NCBI GenBank assembly: GCA_034660015.1
Contig: JAYEII010000147.1
Span: 1 to 19,779, forward strand
DNA from: QEXZ01 sp034660015
GTDB taxonomy: Archaea > Halobacteriota > Syntropharchaeia > Alkanophagales > Methanospirareceae
Length of the DNA stretch: 19,779 nucleotides
Direction: 5' to 3'
Part shown: positions 14,456 to 19,779 of the stretch, one piece after another
Position numbering within the stretch: position 1 is the first letter of the stretch
How the letters are laid out: each line of letters opens with the position of its first letter
Position numbers and translations under genes: made by a program
The notes under the pieces: generated by a model
Told to the model about the DNA's origin: nothing
Seen by the model: only the letters and a program-made list of their open reading frames with translations
Databases searched by the model: none

Positions 14456-15976
14456 ATGAGCACAGAAAAAAGTGGAACAGGACATAAATCGGCAGGTAAA
14501 GGAAAAGATAAGGGTAATGGTAAAGATAAGGTAGTGCAGGTAATTTTTGGCTGCGGGAGTGTAGGCTATGCGGTGGCAAAAGAATTGGAAGCGCAGGGGA
14601 TAGAGGTCGTCATTGTGGATACGGATGAGAAAAAGGTAGAATTGCTGAGGGAGGAGGATTTTGTTGCTTTCGTTGGGGATATAAGCGAACCAAAAGAGAT
14701 TACCAGGATAAAAAGGGAGGGTGAGCCAGAAGCGTTTTTTGTGTTGAGCAACGACAGCGAAGTGAACAAGAAAGCAGCGAAAAACATAAAGGACGAATTA
14801 CCGCAGACATATCTAATCGTGCGGGTGATTGAACCCGGGGATAAAGAAGATTTAGAAGAGTTAGGCGTTGATGTGGCTTTATCCATTCGTAATATAGTGG
14901 CGAGAGCGGCAATAGAATCCTTGGACAGAGTAAAGGCTCAGAGCAAGGCGAAAGAATTAATAGTGATGATAGAAGCGATAAACAAAAAAGGAAAGGGAAA
15001 AGGAAAATTAGGTATTGTCGTTCACGACAGCCCGGATTCTGATGCAATTGCTTCTGCTCTTGCACTAAAGCAGATAGCAAAGAACGTGGATGTACCCGCA
15101 GATATATTGTATCGTGGAGAAATAGGGCATCACGTGAATCGCGCTTTTGTGAACATTTTGGGGATAGAGATGAGGCGAATAGAGGGTGAGAAAGAATTAA
15201 AGGGATATGATAAGTTAGCGCTTATGGATGCCTCTGTTCCGGGTGCAAATAACCTTCTGCCTCCGCCCCCGGAGGGTAATGTGGACATCATCATAGACCA
15301 TCATGCGGCAAATAATAGGGAGAAGGTACATGCGGATTTCTTTGACGTTCGAGCAGATAACGGCGCAACTTCAACGATAATGACGAGGTATCTGCAGGAA
15401 CTGGGCATACCCGTGGACAAAATCTTAGCAACCGCTCTTTTGCAAGGAATAAGAACGGATACGAGCGGTTTTAGGCGCGAGACACACCCCTCGGATTTTT
15501 CCGCTGCTGCGTTCCTCCACGTAAAGGCAGATAAAGAGCTTTTAGAGCAAATAGAAACGCCACCTATGTCAACCGAAATGCTAAACGTGATAGGTAATGC
15601 GATAGTACACAAAAAGATAAAGGGGAGTTATTTGATAACAAACGTGGGTGCGGTGGTGAACCGGGATGCTATCCCTCAGGCTGCGGATTATCTGCTTAAC
15701 CTCGAAGGAATCACAACCGCTATTGTAATAGGGCTGTGCGAGGATGCGATATGCGTTTCCGGAAGGAGTAAGGACATAAGGGTGAATATAGGCGATGCGT
15801 TTGTCCATGCGTTTGAGGAAATGGGTTCTGCGGGCGGGCACGCCACGATGGCTGCGGCACAATTACCGCTGGGCATTTTCAGTGGTATAAAGGATAAAGA
15901 TACGCTGATACAACTTGCCGAAGATGCGGTGACAAAACGTTTCATGTCTGTTATGAAAGAAGAGAAGAGCGAATAA
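14456..15976 (+). CDS. RCK (TrkA-N)-DHH-DHHA1 fusion phosphoesterase
   Basis: 506 residues. A Lys/Gly-rich start (about 1-26) is followed by an RCK N-terminal NAD(H)-binding domain (27 to about 160; FGCGSVGYAVAKEL with D55 ending strand 2). The DHH domain has HDSPDSDAIASAL (190-202; H190, D191, D194, D196), MDAS (257-260), IIDHHAAN (279-286; D281-H282-H283) and GIRTDTSGF (331-339). DHHA1 (about 390-475) ends with GSAGGHATMAA (457-467). All metal ligands expected of a DHH nuclease/phosphodiesterase are present. Archaeal DHH-DHHA1 proteins include enzymes that cleave cyclic di-AMP or short oligonucleotides; RCK domains are the regulatory part of Trk/Ktr potassium uptake. A link between potassium status and cyclic di-AMP turnover is inferred. 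It diverges from mptE and is followed by trmY. Confidence 0.9.
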   Translation: MSTEKSGTGHKSAGKGKDKGNGKDKVVQVIFGCGSVGYAVAKELEAQGIEVVIVDTDEKKVELLREEDFVAFVGDISEPKEITRIKREGEPEAFFVLSNDSEVNKKAAKNIKDELPQTYLIVRVIEPGDKEDLEELGVDVALSIRNIVARAAIESLDRVKAQSKAKELIVMIEAINKKGKGKGKLGIVVHDSPDSDAIASALALKQIAKNVDVPADILYRGEIGHHVNRAFVNILGIEMRRIEGEKELKGYDKLALMDASVPGANNLLPPPPEGNVDIIIDHHAANNREKVHADFFDVRADNGATSTIMTRYLQELGIPVDKILATALLQGIRTDTSGFRRETHPSDFSAAAFLHVKADKELLEQIETPPMSTEMLNVIGNAIVHKKIKGSYLITNVGAVVNRDAIPQAADYLLNLEGITTAIVIGLCEDAICVSGRSKDIRVNIGDAFVHAFEEMGSAGGHATMAAAQLPLGIFSGIKDKDTLIQLAEDAVTKRFMSVMKEEKSE

Positions 15977-16037
15977 GCGGTAAATGCGTCTTCTATTGTC
16001 GCGGGTTTGTTTAAGCGCTGTAAAACCGACATTTGAA

Positions 16038-16628
16038 ATGAGACAATTTATTCTATACGCGAGGAAAACGGTTACAAGTTCTGATTTCTCGTTAGACGAC
16101 CTGCCGGGCAGTGGCGGTAGAATGGACCTTATAGCAAGATGTATTTGCAATGCGCTGTGGATAAGTCATGATTTGCGAAGAGACGCCTGCATCCATATAG
16201 TCGCATGCGGCAGTCCCAACCCACCCGTTGTTATTTCCTTCTGTGGGGACAGGTTAAGGAACGTATCGCCAGACGAGAGGAACATAGCAGCGTGGATAAA
16301 GAAAGTATTGGCATCAAAGAAGCGGAATCCCGGGATACGCATACGCAAAATCAGTTTTCAGCAGTTAATCGCAGAGTTAGCATCCGAAGGGAATTTCTTT
16401 TATATCCTGCATGAAAAAGGTGGAGATATAGCACGTGTAAAGTTAAAAGAGAAAACCGTATTTGTCCTCGGCGACCACATAGGGCTGCCGAGAAAAGAAG
16501 AGAAGTTTGTTGAGCGATTTGAACACGAGAGAATATCGCTTGGCACTACGTCTTATCTCGCATCGCAATGTATCACCGTGCTGCATTATGAACAAGATAA
16601 ATTATGGACACAGATTAACGCAGATTAA
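16038..16628 (+). CDS. trmY: tRNA (pseudouridine(54)-N1)-methyltransferase
   Basis: SPOUT-family methyltransferase that makes N1-methylpseudouridine at position 54 of archaeal tRNAs. 196 residues from this ATG: MRQFILYAR, FSLDDLPGSGGRMD (17-30), LSPDER-like VSPDERNIAAWI (76-87), and the knotted SAM site VFVLGDHIGL (141-150) with ISLGTTSYLASQCITVLHY (166-184). An in-frame ATG at 15984 adds 18 residues (MRLLLSRV...), seven bases after the previous stop. I prefer 16038 because the family starts with MR-F. The last residues, LWTQINAD, and the stop are encoded by an ACAGATTAAC repeat, so the natural tail has probably been replaced. Confidence 0.87.
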   Translation: MRQFILYARKTVTSSDFSLDDLPGSGGRMDLIARCICNALWISHDLRRDACIHIVACGSPNPPVVISFCGDRLRNVSPDERNIAAWIKKVLASKKRNPGIRIRKISFQQLIAELASEGNFFYILHEKGGDIARVKLKEKTVFVLGDHIGLPRKEEKFVERFEHERISLGTTSYLASQCITVLHYEQDKLWTQINAD

Positions 16629-16746
16629 CACAGACAGATGATAAGAATCAACACTGTTAAACTAAAATAAATCTGCGTAAATCAGTGTAAATCCGTGTCT
16701 CAAATCCTTTATTGTTTTTCTGTGTAAATCTGTGTAATCTGTGGTT
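16605..16746. repeat. ACAGATTAAC repeat cluster with inverted copies
   Basis: The left arm at 16605-16635 is built of ACACAGATTAAC and GCAGATTAAC units. Inverted copies follow at 16669-16702 (ATCTGCGTAA, ATCAGTGTAA, ATCCGTGTC) and 16720-16746 (TGTGTAAATC, TGTGTAATCTGTGGTTA). The arms can fold into an imperfect long hairpin. Together they fill the 130-base gap between trmY and the tRNA-Glu gene and overlap the end of trmY. From memory, similar CACAGATTAACACAG repeats are scattered in many prokaryotic genomes; no search was made. Confidence 0.75.
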
Positions 16747-16760
16747 ACAAAAATATGCGA

Positions 16761-16835
<75 letters not shown>

Positions 16836-16858
16836 ACAATTAAATTAATTCCATTTCT

Positions 16859-16882
16859 AAAGAAAAATAAAAAGGGAAAAAG
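16859..16882 (-). terminator. T-rich terminator after rpl12
   Basis: On the minus strand this reads CTTTTTCCCTTTTTATTTTT and beyond: three T-runs starting about 45 bases past the rpl12 stop and ending about 24 bases before the tRNA-Glu. Such tracts are standard archaeal terminators. It could also serve as part of the tRNA promoter region. Confidence 0.45.
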
Positions 16883-16926
16883 TTCTTTGATAAACCTTCT
16901 CTTTTACATAAGAAACGGATTTGGAT

Positions 16927-17274
16927 TTAGCCGAACAGCGAAGCAAGTCCTTCCATTCCCGTCTCTTCTGCTTTTTCCTCTTCTTCCTCTTTCTTTTTCT
17001 CTTTCTTTTTCGTTTCCGCCGCTGCTTCCGGTGCTTCTGCTGCTGCTTGTGCGGGCACTGCCGCTGGTGCGGGTGCCATTGCTGCAGGCGCATAAGCAGG
17101 CTGGGCTTGAGCCATCGCCTCGTCTATGTTGACATCGCTAAGAGCGGATATCAGTGCTTTTATTCGCCCCTTATCTGATTCTGTCCCTGCTGCTTTCATT
17201 ATCGCTGCTATCCCGTTCTCTGTAATCTCCTTACCGGAGTTGTGCAGGAGCAACGCAGCATATATATATTCCAT
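16927..17274 (-). CDS. rpl12: 50S ribosomal protein L12 (archaeal P1)
   Basis: 115-residue acidic stalk protein that binds P0/L10 as dimers and recruits translation GTPases. The N-terminal helical dimerisation domain (1 to about 60, MEYIYAALLLHNSGKEI) is followed by an Ala/Pro hinge (about 60-85), a Lys/Glu run (88-105) and the conserved factor-binding tail GMEGLASLFG. GGAGGTAG lies nine bases before the ATG and a TATATAA box further up. In most archaea it ends an L1-L10-L12 operon; here nothing ribosomal lies upstream, only a repeat block and dph6, so it has its own promoter. Confidence 0.95.
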   Translation of the reverse strand: MEYIYAALLLHNSGKEITENGIAAIMKAAGTESDKGRIKALISALSDVNIDEAMAQAQPAYAPAAMAPAPAAVPAQAAAEAPEAAAETKKKEKKKEEEEEKAEETGMEGLASLFG

Positions 17275-17330
17275 TTGTTCGTTCTACCTCCTTCTCTTCT
17301 ATTATTCTTTATTCTCTAAATTAAATTATA

Positions 17331-17340
17331 CTTATATAAA
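17331..17340 (-). promoter_or_regulatory. Strong TATA box for rpl12
   Basis: On the minus strand TTTATATAAG lies 57-66 bases before the rpl12 ATG, preceded by a short T-run. With initiation about 25 bases on, the leader would be about 35 bases and carry the GGAGGTAG ribosome binding site at 17284-17291. Confidence 0.6.
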
Positions 17341-17433
17341 AATACGGGTATAAGTATATTTCATTGATATTGCATCAATCCGCTAAAATTGCAAATAATG
17401 AACCACGAGATTCCACACGATTAACACAACACA

Positions 17434-17479
17434 TTTTCTTTTTTTTAAAAAAAGAAAACCTGTGCTAAAAGAAAAAACA
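17434..17479. repeat. A/T hairpin plus 32-base dispersed repeat, copy 2
   Basis: TTTTCTTTTTT and AAAAAAGAAAA arms pair almost without loop (17434-17458). Positions 17448-17479 are identical to 1727-1758 over 32 bases, in the same orientation although the neighbouring genes differ. In both copies a TTTCTTT motif follows about 10 bases later. Confidence 0.72.
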
Positions 17480-17522
17480 AAAAAAGTTTTCTTTGGTAAA
17501 TTAATAAATAATCTCGTGAAAT

Positions 17523-17561
17523 AAACCCTTTCAGGGTTTGCGGGATGTGGGCAGAGCCCAC
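17523..17561. repeat. Two tandem hairpins (REP-like)
   Basis: AAACCCT-TTC-AGGGTTT (17523-17539) is followed seven bases later by GTGGGC-AGA-GCCCAC (17547-17561). Both stems are perfect with 3-base loops. They lie just downstream of the dph6 stop on its strand, where they could protect or end the message. The paired design resembles bacterial REP/BIME units. Confidence 0.6.
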
Positions 17562-17578
17562 GATGTGTAATCTGGTGG

Positions 17579-18295
17579 TTAATACTTTCTGGAGTGACTA
17601 TAAATACGCTCATATTTCGGAATATCCAAGAACCAGTATCCATCCTTCAATATCTTTTCGCCATTAGCTATCCTAAATCTTATCCGGTCTTTGAACATAG
17701 GTCCATCAATAACGAATGTGTGGTATTCACCAAATTCACCACATAAATCGAGTCCATTATGAAAACTACGTAAATCGCTTACAAATTCTTTATCTATCTT
17801 CCGTCCAAGCCACTCTTTACCCAACAAATCGACTTTAACACTCACTATAATCGCCTCAAATCCTGCATCTATAAAATCCGTTATGATTTGCTCGGAATCG
17901 CGGTTCCAAAGTGGTAGTATCATCTCGATGTCCAAATCACTGCAAATTCTATCCACTAAGTTCTTATGCGTTTCAATATGCCCAAATATCGCACCTTCTA
18001 TCCCTGCACCCCCTTCATTTAGCTCGCGTACCACTCTTTTAAATTCTTTCTCGTATGACATAAAATCTATTTGAAGAATCGGAATCCCAATCGCTTGTGA
18101 TTGCGCAGACAGCAATTCATGATTTATTTCATGCGACCCGCTTCTCTTCATATCTCTAAAATTCAAGAGATAGGCGACATCAAAATTACCTTCTGAAATT
18201 GCTTTGTAACACGCAAAACAACCATCTTTTCCGCCCGTCCACGAAACAACAACCTTGCCCTTCTTCGTCTTACTCAATGACACTTTCATAAACAT
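17579..18295 (-). CDS. dph6: Diphthine-ammonia ligase (Dph6, ATP pyrophosphatase)
   Basis: Final amidation step of diphthamide on translation factor EF2. 238 residues from the first ATG. The PP-loop is VVSWTGGKDGCFACYKA (about 16-32), IFGHIETHKNLVDRIC (about 103-118) follows, and the family signature GEFGEYHTFVIDGPMF lies at about 186-201. It is the short archaeal form without C-terminal RidA-like domains. A TTG at 18307 or the second ATG at 18289 are other possible starts; all lie inside the end of the upstream antitoxin gene, so the two frames overlap by 20-38 bases and are probably coupled. The stop TAA (17579-17581) is formed at the junction with the repeat block downstream. Linkage to a toxin-antitoxin pair is unusual for this housekeeping enzyme. 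Confidence 0.9.
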   Translation of the reverse strand: MFMKVSLSKTKKGKVVVSWTGGKDGCFACYKAISEGNFDVAYLLNFRDMKRSGSHEINHELLSAQSQAIGIPILQIDFMSYEKEFKRVVRELNEGGAGIEGAIFGHIETHKNLVDRICSDLDIEMILPLWNRDSEQIITDFIDAGFEAIIVSVKVDLLGKEWLGRKIDKEFVSDLRSFHNGLDLCGEFGEYHTFVIDGPMFKDRIRFRIANGEKILKDGYWFLDIPKYERIYSHSRKY

Positions 18296-18521
18296 AAGTC
18301 CGACCAATTGGCTTATACAACTCTGTGGTTCTCTGTTTAAGCTCTGACCTAATCTCCTCTATCTTTTTGTGAACTTCTTTTGTATAAAACCTTTCACCGC
18401 ACTTCTCACATACGCCCGCTTTAACTTTCAAGATTGCCACATCGTTTCCTCCTTTAACAATCTTCTCCACATCTTTTTCTACTACTTCTCCCCCGCAAAG
18501 GGGGCAAATTGGCGTTAACAT
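18270..18521 (-). CDS. YgiT/MqsA-type zinc-finger protein, probable antitoxin
   Basis: 83 residues. Two CxxC pairs, C6/C9 (CPLCGG) and C38/C41 (CEKCGE), form the zinc-binding domain seen at the N-terminus of MqsA/YgiT antitoxins. A helical tail (about 48-66) and a short extension (TYVYESVIE) follow; there is no clear DNA-binding HTH, so it may act only by binding the toxin. It starts one base after the DUF4258 gene, with GGAGGAG at the end of that gene as ribosome binding site, and overlaps dph6 at its 3' end. The antitoxin role is inferred from this pairing. Confidence 0.82.
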   Translation of the reverse strand: MLTPICPLCGGEVVEKDVEKIVKGGNDVAILKVKAGVCEKCGERFYTKEVHKKIEEIRSELKQRTTELYKPIGRTYVYESVIE

Positions 18522-18522
18522 T

Positions 18523-18837
18523 TTATCTCCTCCTTATCTTATAGTCTATCCATCTATCCTGGTCTGGAATATAGCCAGTTATGACAATTGCGATGTCATG
18601 CCCAGTAGAACATGCCCAAACACTGTGTATATGCCTTCCTTTTTGGTCTTTCCCATACACAAGACAGCTCGGAAAAGGCTTATCGTCCGAATAATCTTCA
18701 ATTATCTCGCCGTGTAAGACAGAATGAAACAAATCTTTGTCCAGTATCTCATCGTTTGCAAGTTCCTCATCTGCATGGTCTGTCATGTTAATCCTCCCTT
18801 TTATTATTGCTGATTTTATCTTTTCTAGTATGTCCAT
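18523..18837 (-). CDS. DUF4258-family protein, probable toxin
   Basis: 104 residues of the DUF4258 type. MTDHADEELANDEI (18-31) and the strands GRHIHSVWAC (67-76) and DIAIVITGYIPDQDRW (81-96) match the compact alpha/beta fold related to RelE/MqsR-like toxins. DUF4258 genes are regularly paired with YgiT-type zinc-finger genes, as here. Likely activity is mRNA cleavage, but that is inference. H21, H69 and H71 are candidate active-site residues. The ATG lacks a ribosome binding site; a TATA box about 35-45 bases upstream drives toxin, antitoxin and dph6 as one run. Confidence 0.8.
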   Translation of the reverse strand: MDILEKIKSAIIKGRINMTDHADEELANDEILDKDLFHSVLHGEIIEDYSDDKPFPSCLVYGKDQKGRHIHSVWACSTGHDIAIVITGYIPDQDRWIDYKIRRR

Positions 18838-18870
18838 TTATAGTTTATCTCTATTAAAAAGCTTTGTGCC

Positions 18871-18880
18871 CTTTATAAAT
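18871..18880 (-). promoter_or_regulatory. TATA box for the toxin-antitoxin-dph6 run
   Basis: On the minus strand ATTTATAAAG, followed by GGGC, lies 34-43 bases before the toxin ATG (18837). It is the only clear box upstream of the three-gene run. The 245-base gap 18838-19082 otherwise holds an inverted-repeat unit and no gene. Confidence 0.5.
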
Positions 18881-18954
18881 ATCTACGTGTTATTGCATTT
18901 AAACCTCGAGCCACCGAAAAAGCCCCATCCTCGCCACCCCGCAATAAAGATGCC

Positions 18955-19049
18955 GTCCCATAATTCAAAATCTCAACAAAAAGAAACCCAAATAGCGTTT
19001 TATATCGGAAAATAAGCATTCATTTTCGCAAAATGTTTAATTATGGGAC
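18955..19049. repeat. 95-base unit with 11-bp terminal inverted repeats (MITE-like)
   Basis: GTCCCATAATT (18955-18965) and AATTATGGGAC (19039-19049) are exact inverted copies. The AT-rich inside has no frame of note. The right end continues AAGCTCTAAA. A similar motif, ATTGTGGGACAGCCTCTTAA, occurs near 144-163, so GGGACA-type ends appear twice in the window. This fits a small non-autonomous transposon or the remains of an insertion sequence. Confidence 0.45.
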
Positions 19050-19082
19050 AAGCTCTAAATTGCGGCGCATCCGCAAGAAGAA

Positions 19083-19679
19083 CTATTGTATTAGTGCATT
19101 CCTGTTTATGAAAATCCACAAAGAAATGATGAATGTAATTATTGAAACAAGTGAGCCAAAGCTATTAAAATATCCAGGATTATTGATAACATACCATACA
19201 AAAAATTGACCTATGAATAATCCAACAAACACAAAAAAAGATTGTTTTGATATAATCGCATAACTAAATAGAAGTATAAAGACTACTAATGGAATGAAAT
19301 ATTTAATTTTAGACCTAACACTTCTTTGAATAGAGATATCGATTTTATTATTGTCAATTTGAAGATTTCCTTCAAATTCACTTCCGAGAAGCATATCAAG
19401 ATTTTTCTCCTCGTTTATCAGTAAAGGAGGCTCTACAGTTATTTCGGCTTTATATGAGTCGAAAGGGTACCAAATTTTATCTCCTTCTGTAAATACTTTT
19501 TCATCAAATTTTATATTCCCATCAGATTCTAACTTTTTGTTTTTTGTTATGGTATTAGAATCAGATTCATATGTAAAATTTAACTGATCGATATCTTTAT
19601 CCGATATTTCAAAATTTAGTTCTGGCTTGATTCTTAAAGACGTAGATATATCGGCTCTTTGGTAATTCCCGTGGAACAT
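19083..19679 (-). CDS. AT-rich membrane protein, DUF4436-like C-terminal part, perhaps N-terminally truncated
   Basis: 198 residues. The first 120 are polar and strand-rich and include WYPFDSYKAEITV (70-82), a Y-P-F-D-x-Y motif known from DUF4436-like extracytoplasmic domains. Three membrane segments follow (about 126-143, 147-165, 173-191). A domain of this kind should be exported, yet there is no signal peptide or N-terminal membrane helix, and a TAG lies four codons before the ATG. A 5' truncation or a frame break is therefore likely. Base composition is markedly more AT-rich than the genes left of 17,000. Nothing is known of its role. Confidence 0.55.
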   Translation of the reverse strand: MFHGNYQRADISTSLRIKPELNFEISDKDIDQLNFTYESDSNTITKNKKLESDGNIKFDEKVFTEGDKIWYPFDSYKAEITVEPPLLINEEKNLDMLLGSEFEGNLQIDNNKIDISIQRSVRSKIKYFIPLVVFILLFSYAIISKQSFFVFVGLFIGQFFVWYVINNPGYFNSFGSLVSIITFIISLWIFINRNALIQ

Positions 19680-19693
19680 ATCTCCCTGCTAAA

Positions 19694-19779
19694 TCAAGCA
19701 AATAAAGAATATCCCACAAGATCAAGGTGTATGTGCTGAAACAGATGTTTAACGTTTAGAATTCCATAACAACGCCGTT
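19694..19779 (-). pseudogene. Possible C-terminal fragment of a transposase at the window edge
   Basis: A minus-strand frame open from the window edge to TGA at 19694-19696 encodes 27 residues ending HIHLDLVGYSLFA. The pattern N-H-IHL-L-AYSLL is common near the C-terminus of IS4/ISH3-type DDE transposases. Only this tail is visible, so the call is weak. It would fit the IS-like ends and the truncated gene beside it. Confidence 0.25.

Larger units (their letters stand above)
17401..17580. repeat. Composite repeat block bounded by AATCTSGTGGTT inverted ends
   Basis: AACCACGAGATT (17401-17412) and AATCTGGTGGTT (17569-17580) are inverted copies with one mismatch, enclosing 180 bases. A further AATCTCGTG lies at 17508-17516. 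The left end continues as in the repeat at 171-204. Inside are the A/T hairpin and 32-base repeat (17434-17479) and two tandem hairpins (17523-17561). The right end overlaps the dph6 stop codon. The block fills the 304-base gap between rpl12 and dph6 together with the rpl12 promoter. Confidence 0.65.

Noticed and set aside
15984..16037. Upstream ATG for trmY
   Set aside because: It would add MRLLLSRVCLSAVKPTFE, which does not resemble the family start; the MRQF start fits TrmY directly. It cannot be excluded by sequence alone.
16605..16746. CRISPR array
   Set aside because: Units are 10-12 bases, contiguous, degenerate and in both orientations, with no unique spacers and no cas genes in the window.
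16857..17093. Basic Arg/Lys-rich 78-residue frame opposite to and alongside rpl12
   Set aside because: It is a frame-shifted reading of the Lys/Glu-rich hinge of rpl12 on the same strand and has no independent support.

Overview
The window looks like chromosomal DNA of a euryarchaeon that uses tetrahydromethanopterin or a relative of it: a methanogen, an anaerobic methane or alkane oxidiser, or something close. The support is an archaeal-type threonyl-tRNA synthetase with its own editing domain, a TrmY tRNA methyltransferase, an archaeal P1/L12 stalk protein, a Dph6 diphthamide ligase, an MptE-type pterin diphosphokinase, TATA-like boxes in front of several genes, and a tRNA-Glu without an encoded CCA. 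The species cannot be fixed from the sequence alone.

Layout. Positions 265-3349 hold two divergent TrkH-type potassium uptake subunits. Positions 3419-6471 hold thrS (minus strand) diverging from a PflA-like radical SAM protein. Positions 6571-12026 are an amino-sugar nucleotide block: two GlmU-like nucleotidylyltransferases with left-handed beta-helix tails, GlmS, and an extended SDR sugar-nucleotide epimerase. Together these could convert fructose-6-P to UDP-GlcNAc and its C4 epimer, except that the phosphoglucosamine mutase step is missing here. Positions 12172-13572 hold an unusual CoA-disulfide-reductase-like flavoprotein, convergent with mptE (13709-14371). Positions 14456-16628 hold an RCK/TrkA-N-DHH-DHHA1 fusion and trmY. 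Positions 16761-17274 hold tRNA-Glu(UUC) and a solitary rpl12. Positions 17579-18837 are a tight minus-strand run: a DUF4258-type toxin, a YgiT-type zinc-finger antitoxin, and dph6 overlapping the antitoxin. Positions 19083-19679 encode an AT-rich membrane protein that looks cut at its N-terminus, next to a possible transposase tail at the right edge.

The feature least explained by the genes is the intergenic DNA. At least six gaps carry short imperfect tandem repeats and inverted-repeat units. These include seven/eight-base TAG-containing units before glmS, after the epimerase and after the flavoprotein gene; ACAGATTAAC units after trmY; an AATCTCGTGGTT-ended composite between rpl12 and dph6; and a 32-base exact repeat shared by the trkH-trkH gap and the rpl12-dph6 gap. 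Three genes (epimerase, trmY, dph6) take their stop codon, and two of them their last residues, from these repeats. The best leads are this repeat system, the possible link between the TrkH channels and the RCK-DHH protein (potassium and cyclic di-AMP), the structured glmS leader, the flavoprotein with atypical nucleotide-binding positions, and the toxin-antitoxin-Dph6 overlap.
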